64,000 nt of DNA, from positions 248,001 to 312,000 of the forward strand of contig NZ_PNFP01000003.1 in assembly GCF_002940685.1 (NCBI RefSeq), in the 5' to 3' direction. Source of the DNA: Ensifer adhaerens. GTDB lineage: Bacteria > Pseudomonadota > Alphaproteobacteria > Rhizobiales > Rhizobiaceae. Of the stretch, positions 8,691 to 18,441 are shown piece by piece; position 1 is the first letter of the stretch; every line of letters begins with the position of its first letter. The position numbers were made by a program, and so were the translations under genes. The notes beneath the pieces were generated by a model. It ran no database searches and was not told where the DNA came from. It was given only the letters and a program-made list of their open reading frames with translations.

Positions 8691-9947
8691 ATGTCTGAGA
8701 ACAAGCAGCCACTATCGGCAAGTGAACCCGCCACCGCGTTGTGGATGTCCACCTTCGCCTTCACCATCTGTTTTGCCGTCTGGACGATCTTTGCGATCAT
8801 CGGCATCCGCATCAAGCAGGACCTTGGCTTGAGCGAGGCACAGTTCGGCCTGCTCGTCGGCACGCCGATCCTCACCGGCTCGCTGGTGCGCATCCTGCTT
8901 GGCGTCTGGACCGGACGCTACGGCGGGCGGCTGGTCTACACCCTCACCATGCTCGCGGCGGCGCTGGCCACCTTCCTGCTCGCTTACGCGACCACCTATG
9001 CGCAGATGCTGCTCGCCGGCCTCGGCATCGGTCTTGCCGGTGGGTCCTTCGCCGTCGGCGTCGCCTATGTCTCGCCGTTCTTTCCGCCGGAAAAGCAGGG
9101 CACCGCGCTTGGCATCTTCGGCGCCGGCAATGTCGGGGCGGCGGTGACAAAATTCGTCGCGCCTTTCGTCCTCATTGCCTGGGGTTGGCAGACGGTTGCC
9201 GAGATCTGGGCGGCCGCACTCGTCGTCACGGCGCTCGTCTTCTGGTTCACGACCAGCGACGATCCGGCCTTCCGCAGCCGCCGCGAGCAGCAGGTGCCGA
9301 AGCGCAGCTTGCTCCAGGAATTCGCGCCATTGAAGAACGCGCAGGTCTGGCGCTTCTCGCTCTATTACTTCTTCGCCTTTGGCGGCTTCGTCGCCCTTTC
9401 GCTCTGGCTGCCGCGTTATCTCGTCGGCGTCTATGGCTTCGACATTGCAGCCGCCGGCATGATCGCCGCCGCCTATTCCATCCCCGGCAGCATCTTCCGC
9501 GCCTTTGGCGGCATGCTTTCGGACCGCAAGGGCGCACGCAGCGTCATGTACTGGATGCTCGGGGTCTCGGCGGTGGCAACGCTGATCCTGTCGCTGCCGG
9601 CAGCGGGCGAGGCGAGCGGCTTCGGCATCACGCCTGCTGTGTTCATCATCGTCGTCTTCGTTCTCGGCTTCGTCATGAGCCTCGGCAAGGCCGCCGTCTA
9701 CAAGCACATCCCGGCCTACTACCCTGACAATGTCGGCGCGGTCGGCGGCATCGTCGGCATGGTCGGCGGGCTCGGCGGCTTCGTCCTGCCGATCGCCTTC
9801 GGCCTGCTCAAGGATGCGACCGGCCTCTGGTCGAGCTGCTTCCTGCTTCTCTTTGGCGTCGTCGCCGTGTCGCTCGTCTGGATGCACGTCTCGATCCGCG
9901 AGATGGAGCGCCGCGCGCTTTCCCTGCCCACGGCTGCCGCCGCCTGA
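8691..9947 (+). CDS. narK: Nitrate/nitrite transporter, MFS (NarK/NasA family)
   Basis: 418 residues, inner membrane. Major-facilitator transporter for nitrate uptake (and possibly nitrite exchange). Nitrate-porter signatures are visible, such as GLGIGLAGGSFAVGVAYVSPFFPPEKQGTALGIFGAGNVGAAVTK in the first half and NVGAVGGIVGMVGGLGGFVLPIAFG in the second. The ATG at 8691 has GGAG 7 bases upstream and sits just after the leader terminator. A GTG at 8544 in the same frame would place coding sequence over the hairpins and is rejected. First structural gene of the operon; 17 bases before nirB. Confidence 0.94.
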   Translation: MSENKQPLSASEPATALWMSTFAFTICFAVWTIFAIIGIRIKQDLGLSEAQFGLLVGTPILTGSLVRILLGVWTGRYGGRLVYTLTMLAAALATFLLAYATTYAQMLLAGLGIGLAGGSFAVGVAYVSPFFPPEKQGTALGIFGAGNVGAAVTKFVAPFVLIAWGWQTVAEIWAAALVVTALVFWFTTSDDPAFRSRREQQVPKRSLLQEFAPLKNAQVWRFSLYYFFAFGGFVALSLWLPRYLVGVYGFDIAAAGMIAAAYSIPGSIFRAFGGMLSDRKGARSVMYWMLGVSAVATLILSLPAAGEASGFGITPAVFIIVVFVLGFVMSLGKAAVYKHIPAYYPDNVGAVGGIVGMVGGLGGFVLPIAFGLLKDATGLWSSCFLLLFGVVAVSLVWMHVSIREMERRALSLPTAAAA

Positions 9948-9964
9948 ACTGACAAGGACAGACC

Positions 9965-12415
9965 ATGACAGAGAAACTCGTCATCATCGGCAATGGCATG
10001 GCGCCGGGGCGCATGCTGGAGCACCTCATCGAAAAGGCGCCCGACCGCTACGAGGTCACCATTTTCAACGCCGAGCCGCGCGTCAACTACGACCGCATCA
10101 TGCTCTCGCCGGTACTGTCCGGCGAGAAGGAATACGAAGAGATCATCATTCATGGTGATGGCTGGTACATCAAACACGGCATCACGCTCTACAAGGGCCA
10201 CCGCATCGTGGCCATCGACCGCGATGCCCGGACCGTGACCTCCGACCATGGGGTTACCGAGACCTACGACAAGCTCGTGATCGCCACCGGCTCCGTGCCC
10301 TTCATCCTGCCGGTGCCCGGCAAAGACCTGCCCGGCGTCATCACCTATCGCGATCTCGACGACGTGCAGGCCATGCTGCTCGCCGCCCAGTCGCGCGAAA
10401 AGGCCGTCGTCATCGGTGGCGGCCTGCTCGGCCTCGAAGCCGCCGCCGGCCTTGCCGGCCGCGGCATGGACGTCACCGTTCTTCACGTGATGCCGACGCT
10501 GATGGACCGCCAGCTCGACCCGGCCGCCGGCTATCTCCTTGAGAAGGAGCTGGAAGGCCGCGGCATCAAGATCATCTGCAAGGCCAACACCAAGGCGATC
10601 GTCGGAAACGGCAAGGTCGAGGGCATCGAACTTGACGATGGCCGCATCATTCCGGCAACGCTCGTCGTCATGGCCGTCGGCATCCGGCCGAGCGTCGGCC
10701 TCGCAAAAGAGGCTGGCCTTGCCGTCAACCGTGGCATCGTCGTCGACCAGGGCATGCAGACCTCGGACGGTCACATCTGGGCGCTTGGCGAATGCGCGGA
10801 AGTGGGCGGCATGGTCTATGGCCTCGTGGCACCACTCTATGAGATGGCGCGTGTCGCCGCCTCCCATCTTGCCGGCGAGCGCTCCGCCGCCTTCGTCCAT
10901 TCCGACACGCCGACCAAGCTCAAGGTGACCGGCATCGAACTCTTCTCGCTCGGCGACTTCGCCGATGGCGACGACCGCGAGGAGATCGTGCTGCGCGATG
11001 CCGCCGCCGGCGTCTACAAGCGGGTGGTGCTGAAGGGCAACCGCATCATCGGCACGGTGCTTTACGGGGAGACCGCTGACGGAGCCTGGTTCAACGATCT
11101 CAAAAAGAAGGAGACCGACGTCTCCGAGATGCGCCAGACGCTGATCTTTGGTCAGGCCTTCCAGGGAGGTGCTCCGCTGGACCCTATGGCGGCCGTTGCA
11201 GCCTTGCCGGATGATGCGGAAATCTGCGGCTGCAACGGCGTTTGCAAGGGCAAGATCGTTTCCACGATCGCCGGCAAGGGCCTGACGTCGCTCGACGACG
11301 TGCGTGCCCACACCAAGGCGTCCGCCTCCTGCGGCTCCTGCACCGGCCTTGTCGAACAGTTGATGACGCTGACGCTCGGCGAGAGCTACAGTCCCGCGGC
11401 CGTCCAGCCGATGTGTGGCTGCACCGACCTCGGTCATGACGAGGTGCGCCGCCTGATCAAGGCCAAGGGACTGAAGACCATTCCCGCGGTCATGCAGGAG
11501 CTCGAATGGAAGACCTCCTGTGGCTGTGCCAAATGCCGCCCGGCGCTCAACTACTACCTCGTCTGCGATTTCCCGGACGAATATGCCGACGACTACCAGT
11601 CGCGCTTCATCAACGAGCGTGTGCACGCCAACATCCAGAAGGACGGCACCTATTCGGTCGTGCCGCGCATGTGGGGCGGGGTCACCAATTCCGGGGAACT
11701 GCGTGCCATTGCCGACGTCGTCGACAAGTTCGAAATCCCGCTGGTGAAGGTGACCGGCGGCCAGCGCATCGACCTGCTCGGCATCGAGAAGGAAGACCTG
11801 CCGGCCGTCTGGGCCGATCTCGGCAAGGCCGGCTTTATCTCAGGCCAAGCCTACGCCAAGGGTCTGCGCACGGTGAAGACCTGCGTCGGTTCGGACTGGT
11901 GCCGCTTCGGCACGCAGGATTCGACCGGGCTCGGCATCCGCATCGAGAAATTCATGTGGGGCTCCTGGACGCCGGCCAAGCTGAAGATGGCGGTCTCCGG
12001 CTGTCCACGCAATTGCGCCGAAGCCACCTGCAAGGACATCGGCGTCATCTGCGTCGACTCAGGTTTCGAGATCCACTTCGCCGGCGCCGCCGGTCTCGAC
12101 ATCAAGGGCACCGAAGTGCTCGGGCTGGTCAGGACCGAGGACGAGGCGCTGGAGCACATCGTCGCGCTGACGCAGATGTATCGCGAACAGGCGCGCTATC
12201 TCGAGCGCATCTACAAATGGGCAAAGCGCATCGGCCTCGACGAAATCCGCCGCCAGATCATGGACGATACCGACAAGCGCAAGGCCTTTTTCGACCGTTT
12301 CGTCTTCAGCCAGAAATTCGCCCAGGTCGATCCCTGGTCGGAGCGCGTCTCCGGCAAGGACAAACACGAGTTCCGGCCGATGGCGACCATCGGCTACCCC
12401 CAGGCTGCGGAATAG
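9965..12415 (+). CDS. nirB: Assimilatory nitrite reductase [NAD(P)H], large subunit
   Basis: 816 residues, cytosolic. Reduces nitrite to ammonium. Order: FAD/NAD(P)H oxidoreductase domain (IIGNGMAPGRMLEHLIEK and a second nucleotide fold AVVIGGGLLGLEAAAGLAGRGMDV), a BFD-like [2Fe-2S] segment (CGCNGVCKGKIV with a later SCGSC), then the siroheme/[4Fe-4S] domain with its four-Cys pattern (TCVGSDWC and SGCPRNC). Full family length. The siroheme it needs is supplied by cysG, encoded at the end of the same operon. Confidence 0.97.
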   Translation: MTEKLVIIGNGMAPGRMLEHLIEKAPDRYEVTIFNAEPRVNYDRIMLSPVLSGEKEYEEIIIHGDGWYIKHGITLYKGHRIVAIDRDARTVTSDHGVTETYDKLVIATGSVPFILPVPGKDLPGVITYRDLDDVQAMLLAAQSREKAVVIGGGLLGLEAAAGLAGRGMDVTVLHVMPTLMDRQLDPAAGYLLEKELEGRGIKIICKANTKAIVGNGKVEGIELDDGRIIPATLVVMAVGIRPSVGLAKEAGLAVNRGIVVDQGMQTSDGHIWALGECAEVGGMVYGLVAPLYEMARVAASHLAGERSAAFVHSDTPTKLKVTGIELFSLGDFADGDDREEIVLRDAAAGVYKRVVLKGNRIIGTVLYGETADGAWFNDLKKKETDVSEMRQTLIFGQAFQGGAPLDPMAAVAALPDDAEICGCNGVCKGKIVSTIAGKGLTSLDDVRAHTKASASCGSCTGLVEQLMTLTLGESYSPAAVQPMCGCTDLGHDEVRRLIKAKGLKTIPAVMQELEWKTSCGCAKCRPALNYYLVCDFPDEYADDYQSRFINERVHANIQKDGTYSVVPRMWGGVTNSGELRAIADVVDKFEIPLVKVTGGQRIDLLGIEKEDLPAVWADLGKAGFISGQAYAKGLRTVKTCVGSDWCRFGTQDSTGLGIRIEKFMWGSWTPAKLKMAVSGCPRNCAEATCKDIGVICVDSGFEIHFAGAAGLDIKGTEVLGLVRTEDEALEHIVALTQMYREQARYLERIYKWAKRIGLDEIRRQIMDDTDKRKAFFDRFVFSQKFAQVDPWSERVSGKDKHEFRPMATIGYPQAAE

Positions 12416-12425
12416 GAGATCGGCC

Positions 12426-12755
12426 ATGACCTGGTTTGCCATTGGAAACATCGCCGACATTCCACTGCGCGGCGCGCGCTGCGTGAAAACGCCTCAAGGA
12501 AAGATTGCCGTATTTCGCACCGCGGAGAACGAGGCTTTTGCCATCGAGGACCATTGCCCGCACAAGGGCGGGCCGCTCTCGCAGGGCATCGTCCATGCCA
12601 AGGCCGTCACCTGCCCGTTGCACAACTGGGTGATCTCGCTCGAGACCGGCCGGGCGCTCGGCGCGGACGAGGGGGCGGTGAAGACGATTGCGCTGCGCAA
12701 CGATGATGGCGCGCTCTTCATCGCGCTCGAAAGCCTGATGATGGCGGCCGAATAG
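12426..12755 (+). CDS. nirD: Nitrite reductase small subunit NirD (Rieske type)
   Basis: 109 residues, partner of NirB. A Rieske-like beta-fold that keeps all four iron-sulfur ligands: Cys44-x-His46 (CPHKGGPLSQG) and Cys63-x2-His66 (CPLHNW). Many NirD proteins have lost these, so this one may still hold a [2Fe-2S] cluster. AGGAG precedes the ATG. Ten bases after nirB, and one base before the nasA ATG. Confidence 0.95.
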   Translation: MTWFAIGNIADIPLRGARCVKTPQGKIAVFRTAENEAFAIEDHCPHKGGPLSQGIVHAKAVTCPLHNWVISLETGRALGADEGAVKTIALRNDDGALFIALESLMMAAE

Positions 12756-12756
12756 A

Positions 12757-15414
12757 ATGGAGAAGGCCGTCAAGACAACCTGCCCCTATTGCGGCGTCGG
12801 CTGCGGCGTCGTTGCGACCGTTGCCGACGACGGTGCGGTCTCCGTCAAGGGCGACCCGGATCACCCGGCAAACTACGGCCGGCTCTGTTCGAAGGGTTCG
12901 GCACTCGCCGAAACGCTCGATCTCGACGGCCGCATCCTTCATCCGGAGATCAGCGGCCGTCAGGCGTCCTGGGATGAGGCGCTCGACCTGGTGGCGGGAC
13001 GTTTCGCCCAGACGATCGCCGAACACGGGCCGGATTCGGTCGCCTTCTATGTCTCCGGCCAATTGCTGACGGAGGACTATTACGTCGCCAACAAGCTGAT
13101 GAAAGGCTTCATCGGTTCGGCCAACATCGATACCAATTCACGCCTGTGCATGTCCTCCTCCGTCGCCGGTCACCGCCGTGCCTTCGGTTCGGACACGGTG
13201 CCGGGAACCTACGAGGATCTGGAACTGGCCGATCTGGTGGTGCTCACCGGCTCCAACCTTGCCTGGTGCCATCCGGTTCTCTACCAGCGTCTTGCCGCGG
13301 CCAAGGCAAGGCGGCCGGGCATGAAGGTCGTCCTCATCGACCCGCGCCGCACCATGACCGCAGACATCGCCGACCTGCATCTGGCGATCCGTCCCGATAC
13401 GGATGCAGCACTCTTCGTCGGCCTGTTCTCACATCTGGTCGCAGGCAATGTTGTCGACCAGAACTATGTGGCGGCGCACACGACCGCTTTCGCGGAAGCC
13501 TTGACGGCATCCGGAGCCGTCTCCTTTACCGAAGTGCTTGAGCGGACCGGTCTTCCGGCCATGCAGCTGCGCGAATTCTATCGGCTGTTTGCAACCACCG
13601 AAAAGGTGGTGACCTGCTACAGCCAGGGCGTCAACCAGTCCTCCTCGGGCACCGACAAGGTCAACGCGATCCTCAACTGTCACCTCGCAACCGGCCGTAT
13701 CGGCCGGCGGGGCATGGGGCCATTTTCGCTGACGGGGCAGCCGAATGCCATGGGCGGCCGCGAGGTCGGTGGCCTTGCCAATATGCTCGCCGCCCATATG
13801 GCGATCGAGAACGCCGGGGACCGCGACCGCGTGCAGCGCTTCTGGCGCTCGCCGGCCATTGCCGAAAAGCCCGGCCTGAAGGCAGTCGACCTTTTCCAGG
13901 CGGTGGCTGACGGGCGCGTCAAGGCGCTCTGGATCATGGCGACGAACCCCGTCGTCTCGATGCCGGATGCCGATGCCGTCGAGGCGGCGATCCGGGCCTG
14001 CCCCTTCGTCGTCGTTTCGGATGTCCTGAAGGAGACAGACACCGCCCGTCACGCCCATGTGCTGCTGCCGTCCCTCGGCTGGGGCGAAAAGAGCGGCACG
14101 GTCACCAACTCCGAGCGCCGCATCTCCCGCCAGCGCGCGTTTCTTGAAGCGCCGGGGGAGGCGAGGTCAGACTGGTGGCAACTTACCGAGGTTGCCCGGC
14201 GCCTGGGCTTTGCCGAGGCCTTTACCTATGACGCTCCGGCCGAGATCTTTCGCGAACACGCCGCCCTCTCGGGCTTCGAAAATGCTGGCAGCCGCGATTT
14301 CGATATCGGCGCCCATGCCGATCTGACGTCGGAGGATTATGAGGCGCTGACACCGTTCCAATGGCCGCAGCCCGCCGGACAGGGGAGCGCCGAAAGCCGT
14401 TTCTTTGCGGATGGCGGCTTCTACCATGCCGATGGCAAGGCCCGTTTCGTGGCGCTTCGGCCGCCCGAAACCGTTCGGACCAATGCCGATTACCCGTTCA
14501 CGCTGAACACCGGGCGCATCCGCGACCAGTGGCACACGATGACCCGCACAGGCAAAAGCGCGCGCCTTTCGGCCCATATCGCCGAACCGTTTGCGGAACT
14601 GCACCCGCGTGACGCAATGGAGATCGGCGTTGGCAACGCCGGCCTCGTCGAGATCGAAAGCCCTCAGGGCAAGGCGATCGTGCGCGCGCTGATCACTGAA
14701 CGTCAGGCGCGCGGCAGCATCTTTTCGCCGATGCACTGGAACGACCAGTTTGCGGCCAAGGCGCGCATCGATGTCCTCGTGCCGGCGATCACCGACCGCC
14801 TCTCCGGCCAGCCAGCGTCGAAAAACGTTGCCGTCGCCGCGCGCAAATTCAAGGCGACGCACTACGCCTTTGCCGTATCGAAGGCAAAGCCGGTCGATCC
14901 GGGTGCCGCCTACTGGGCGCTGGCAAAGGCCGAGGCCGGCTTTCGCCTGGAACTGGCCTTTGCCGGGCCGCTGGACGACTGGGCCGGCTGGTGTCGGCGC
15001 GTCTTCGCGATCCCGCAAGGGGTAGAGCCACTCGGCTATGCCGACGCGCAGACCGGCGACATCAGGCTCGCCTTTTTCGATGGCGCGCGACTTCTCGCCG
15101 CCTTCTTCCTGGCGCGCGAACCGGTGGCCGTCGCCCGCAACTGGGCGATCGCGCAGCTTGCGGCCGACCACCTCGACCTGCGCAAGCGTTTCGCGCTCGT
15201 CGCCGGCCGGCCGGGCGCGGACAAGCCCGATCCCGGCGCCACCGTCTGCTCCTGCTTCGGCATCGGCGTCAACCAGATCGTCGCGGCCGTACGCGGCGGT
15301 TGCCACAGCGTCGAGGCCGTCGGCAAGTCGCTCAACGCCGGAACCAATTGCGGCTCGTGCCGCGCCGAGATCAGGGGGATCATCGATGGATGCCATGCAA
15401 CCGCCGCGGAATGA
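12757..15414 (+). CDS. nasA: Assimilatory nitrate reductase, catalytic subunit
   Basis: 885 residues, cytosolic molybdopterin enzyme reducing nitrate to nitrite. N-terminal [4Fe-4S] motif CPYCGVGC with a fourth Cys in GRLCSKGSAL, a bis-MGD domain (NTNSRLCMSSSVAGHRRAFGSD, TGQPNAMGGREVGGLANMLAAH), a C-terminal molybdopterin-binding domain (FTLNTGRIRDQWHTMTRTGKS), then a BFD-like [2Fe-2S] tail (CSCFGIG ... TNCGSC). The added tail is typical of NasA forms that receive electrons from NAD(P)H or ferredoxin partners. Its 3' end overlaps the cysG start by 29 bases. Confidence 0.97.
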   Translation: MEKAVKTTCPYCGVGCGVVATVADDGAVSVKGDPDHPANYGRLCSKGSALAETLDLDGRILHPEISGRQASWDEALDLVAGRFAQTIAEHGPDSVAFYVSGQLLTEDYYVANKLMKGFIGSANIDTNSRLCMSSSVAGHRRAFGSDTVPGTYEDLELADLVVLTGSNLAWCHPVLYQRLAAAKARRPGMKVVLIDPRRTMTADIADLHLAIRPDTDAALFVGLFSHLVAGNVVDQNYVAAHTTAFAEALTASGAVSFTEVLERTGLPAMQLREFYRLFATTEKVVTCYSQGVNQSSSGTDKVNAILNCHLATGRIGRRGMGPFSLTGQPNAMGGREVGGLANMLAAHMAIENAGDRDRVQRFWRSPAIAEKPGLKAVDLFQAVADGRVKALWIMATNPVVSMPDADAVEAAIRACPFVVVSDVLKETDTARHAHVLLPSLGWGEKSGTVTNSERRISRQRAFLEAPGEARSDWWQLTEVARRLGFAEAFTYDAPAEIFREHAALSGFENAGSRDFDIGAHADLTSEDYEALTPFQWPQPAGQGSAESRFFADGGFYHADGKARFVALRPPETVRTNADYPFTLNTGRIRDQWHTMTRTGKSARLSAHIAEPFAELHPRDAMEIGVGNAGLVEIESPQGKAIVRALITERQARGSIFSPMHWNDQFAAKARIDVLVPAITDRLSGQPASKNVAVAARKFKATHYAFAVSKAKPVDPGAAYWALAKAEAGFRLELAFAGPLDDWAGWCRRVFAIPQGVEPLGYADAQTGDIRLAFFDGARLLAAFFLAREPVAVARNWAIAQLAADHLDLRKRFALVAGRPGADKPDPGATVCSCFGIGVNQIVAAVRGGCHSVEAVGKSLNAGTNCGSCRAEIRGIIDGCHATAAE

Positions 15415-16882
15415 CGAACCTGCCCGCATGGAGCCGCTCGCCAAGCTGCCGGTCTTCTGGGCACTGGAGGGCCGGCGCGTCGTCGTTGCCGGCGCAACGG
15501 ATGGCGCGATGTGGAAGGCCGAACTGCTCGCCGCCTGCGGCGCTTGCGTCGATGTCTACGCCGAAGCCTGCGACGAGACCTTCGAGGCGTTTCTTGACCG
15601 CACACCGGAACATCCGGCCGCGAGCATAGCGCTTAACCGTCGGCGCTGGGCGCCCGCCGATCTTGACGGTGCAGCGCTCGCCATCGGCGATTGCGAAGAC
15701 GAGGCGGAGGCGCGAGCCTTCGTCGCCGCAGCCCGCGCGGTGGGCGTTCCGGTCAACGTCATCGACAAGCCGGAATTCTGCGAATTCCAGTTCGGCTCCA
15801 TCGTCAACCGCTCGCCGGTGATCGTCGCGATATCGACGGATGGCGCCGCTCCGATCCTCGCCCAGACGATCCGGCGCAAGATCGAGACGCTGTTGCCGAA
15901 AAGCCTGAAGGTCTGGGCCGCGCTGGCACAGTCTCTTCGCGATGCGGTAAACCGGCGTCTTGAGCCCGGTCCCCGACGTCGCGTCTTCTGGGAGCGTTTT
16001 GCCGACCGGGTCTTTTCGACAATGGATACGCCGGAGGAGGGCGTAGGCGGGGTGCTTCTTGCTGATGCCGAAAGGCTCGCGGGAGCCCCCGCCATCGGTC
16101 GCGTGACCCTTGTCGGCGCGGGGCCGGGTGATGCCGAGCTTCTGACATTGAAGGCCGTGCGTGCGCTCCAGGCTGCCGATGTCATCCTGTTCGACGACCT
16201 CGTCTCCGCAGACGTGCTCGAGCTCGCGCGGCGGGAGGCGAAACGCATGCTGGTCGGAAAACGTGGCGGCCGCGAAAGCTGCCGGCAGGACGACATCAAC
16301 GCCATGATGGTCAAGCTCGCCAAGGCCGGAAAACGTGTGGTGCGGCTGAAATCCGGCGACCCCATGGTCTTCGGCCGGGCCGGCGAGGAAATCACCCATC
16401 TCGACCGCGAGAACATTCCCGTGGACGTCGTCCCCGGCATCACTGCGGCAAGCGCCATGGCCTCCCGTCTCGGGCTTTCGCTCACCCATCGCGACCATGC
16501 CCAGTCGCTCCGGCTCGTGACTGGCCATTCCCGCCATGGCGGCCTGCCCGACGATGTCGACTGGGCAGGTGTCGCCGACCGCCGCTCGACGACGGTGTTC
16601 TACATGGGAGGCCGAACGGCGGGACTCATTGCCGAAAAGCTCGTCGGGGAGGGCCTTCCGCCCGAAACGCCCGTCGTCATCATGAGCGATGTCAGCCGGC
16701 CAACCGAGCGCAGCTGGCGCGGCACGCTTGCGACCATCCCCGAGGGCATCACGGCAATCGGCTACGACAACCCGGTGCTCATCGCCGTCGGCGACGCGCT
16801 TGCCGCCCGACAGGTCTCCGCCGGTTCGATCGATACAAGTTCGATCGATTCAAGCCGGCCCCTCGCCGCCTGCGCGGGGTGA
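15386..16882 (+). CDS. cysG: Siroheme synthase CysG (dehydrogenase/ferrochelatase + methyltransferase)
   Basis: 498 residues. N-domain (about 15-215): precorrin-2 dehydrogenase/sirohydrochlorin ferrochelatase, with NVIDKPEFCEF and AISTDGAAPILAQTIR. C-domain (about 225-475): uroporphyrinogen-III C-methyltransferase (VTLVGAGPGDAELLTLKAVRALQAADVILFDDLVS, RLKSGDPMVFGRAGEE). It makes siroheme for NirB, and for sulfite reductase elsewhere. Starts at 15386, 15395 and 15428 are all possible. The first two overlap nasA and would couple translation; the family needs only the sequence from about 15428. The nucleotide-binding loop (VVVAGATDGAMWKAE) departs from the usual GGG pattern. Confidence 0.93.
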   Translation: MDAMQPPRNDEPARMEPLAKLPVFWALEGRRVVVAGATDGAMWKAELLAACGACVDVYAEACDETFEAFLDRTPEHPAASIALNRRRWAPADLDGAALAIGDCEDEAEARAFVAAARAVGVPVNVIDKPEFCEFQFGSIVNRSPVIVAISTDGAAPILAQTIRRKIETLLPKSLKVWAALAQSLRDAVNRRLEPGPRRRVFWERFADRVFSTMDTPEEGVGGVLLADAERLAGAPAIGRVTLVGAGPGDAELLTLKAVRALQAADVILFDDLVSADVLELARREAKRMLVGKRGGRESCRQDDINAMMVKLAKAGKRVVRLKSGDPMVFGRAGEEITHLDRENIPVDVVPGITAASAMASRLGLSLTHRDHAQSLRLVTGHSRHGGLPDDVDWAGVADRRSTTVFYMGGRTAGLIAEKLVGEGLPPETPVVIMSDVSRPTERSWRGTLATIPEGITAIGYDNPVLIAVGDALAARQVSAGSIDTSSIDSSRPLAACAG

Positions 16883-16937
16883 CGGCGTCTGACCTTCAGG
16901 TGAGCCGTGAAGAGGCTTCCTCCCTTCGGCGATGGCT

Positions 16938-18413
16938 TTACCGACTGAGGCGGTCGATGCCGGCGCGAACACGGGCGATGCCCTCCGGGATGCTCGCGGC
17001 GGGAATGGACGAATAGCCCATGCGGAAATAGCGGCAGGGCTGGTCGCTCCGTGGGAAGAAGGGAGAGCCGGACTCGACCAGCACGCCATCCTCCCGCAAC
17101 GCGCTCACCAGCCGGTCGGCATCCAGTCCCTGCGGCCCCTCCATCCAGAAGGACGTGCCGCCGAAGCCGGATGAACCGGCGACGGTCAGATTTTCCCGAC
17201 GCAGCGCCTCTGCCATCAGCACATGGCGCTTGTGGTATTCGGTCCGCATGCGGTGGAGCACGGCGTCATAGTGGCCGAGCGCCAGGAAATAGGCAGCGGT
17301 GCGCTGCAGGTGGCCGGGCGGATGGCGCAGCATCAGCGAACGAAGCGCGCGCGCCTCGCGAATGAAAGGGGCGGGCGCGACCAGATAACCGAGCCGGAGC
17401 CCGGGAAACAGCGACTTCGAGAAGCTGCCGATATAGAGCACGCGGCCCGTCGGATCGAGCGCCTTCAGCGCCGGCGAAGGCGGGGCGAGATAGCTGATCT
17501 CGAATTCGTAATCGTCCTCGACAATGACGAAATCTCTTTGCTCGGCAGCTCCAAGCAGTTGCGTTCGGCGTTCGACCGGCATTGTCGCGCCTGTCGGCGA
17601 ATGGTGGCTCGGGGTCACGAAGACGGCGTCGACTTTCTCCGGCAGGGCATCCGGCGACAGGCCTTCGCCATCGACGTCGACCGTCGTGACTTCGGCGCCG
17701 CTCAAGAGCAGCGACGCGCTGATATCGGGATGGCAGGGGTTCTCGCACACTGCGGCAGAGCCCTTTTCCAGGATCAGCCGGGTCACGATCCACAGCGCAT
17801 TCTGCGCGCCGACGGTGACGAGGATCTCGTCCGGCGTGGCATGGATGCCGCGCCGCGGCAGCGTGCGCGAACAGATGTAGTTGACGAGCCGAACATCGTC
17901 GGCCGCGGCAAAATCGCTCGCCATCAGCACGAAGTCCTCGCGCGCCAACGCCCGGCGGGCGCAGTCGCGCCAGGCGTTGAGGTCAAACAGCGTCGGATCC
18001 ATCTGCCCGTAGAGGAAGGGGAAGGGGTAGCGCCGCCAGTCCAGCGGTTTGCGGACCTGGCGCACCACATCGAAATTCATCTTGATCTTGCGGCTCCAAT
18101 CCACCCGGTCCGAGCCTGCGGCCGGCCGGTTGCCCTCCACATCCAGGCCTGGCGGGTTGCCGGAGATGCGATAGGAGCTGCGGTTGGCGGCCTCGACATA
18201 GCCCTGGTTGATCAGTTCCTGATAGGCGAGCGTCACCGTGATGCGCGAGATCCGCAGATAGTCGGCGAGCTTGCGCGTGGAAGGCAGGTGCGCGCGCGGC
18301 TGCACCCGCCCGGCGAGCACCGCCGAAACGACCGTCTCGCGCAATTGCGCCTGCAGGCCGATCCCGCTGTCGCGGTCAATGAAGAATATGGTCTCGGAAA
18401 CGTTGATCTGCAC
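16938..18413 (-). CDS. tauR: MocR/GntR-type taurine regulator TauR
   Basis: 491 residues. N-terminal winged helix (LPSTRKLADYLRISRITVTLAYQELINQGYVEA) fused to an aminotransferase-fold PLP domain with the expected lysine in IGSFSKSLFPGLRLGY. TauR proteins activate taurine genes in the presence of taurine and PLP. The start is set at GTG 18413 because AAGGGGAG lies about 8 bases upstream; a TTG at 18455 in frame lacks this. It is divergent from tauA, with paired direct repeats in between. Its 3' end converges with cysG. Confidence 0.92.
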   Translation of the reverse strand: MQINVSETIFFIDRDSGIGLQAQLRETVVSAVLAGRVQPRAHLPSTRKLADYLRISRITVTLAYQELINQGYVEAANRSSYRISGNPPGLDVEGNRPAAGSDRVDWSRKIKMNFDVVRQVRKPLDWRRYPFPFLYGQMDPTLFDLNAWRDCARRALAREDFVLMASDFAAADDVRLVNYICSRTLPRRGIHATPDEILVTVGAQNALWIVTRLILEKGSAAVCENPCHPDISASLLLSGAEVTTVDVDGEGLSPDALPEKVDAVFVTPSHHSPTGATMPVERRTQLLGAAEQRDFVIVEDDYEFEISYLAPPSPALKALDPTGRVLYIGSFSKSLFPGLRLGYLVAPAPFIREARALRSLMLRHPPGHLQRTAAYFLALGHYDAVLHRMRTEYHKRHVLMAEALRRENLTVAGSSGFGGTSFWMEGPQGLDADRLVSALREDGVLVESGSPFFPRSDQPCRYFRMGYSSIPAASIPEGIARVRAGIDRLSR

Positions 18414-18441
18414 GACGCCCGCTCCCCTTGGCGACGTTAAA

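Noticed and set aside
9719-11626. A 635-codon open frame on the minus strand opposite the transporter and nirB
   Set aside because: It is the mirror of GC-rich coding sequence. It matches no family and lies over two strongly supported genes.
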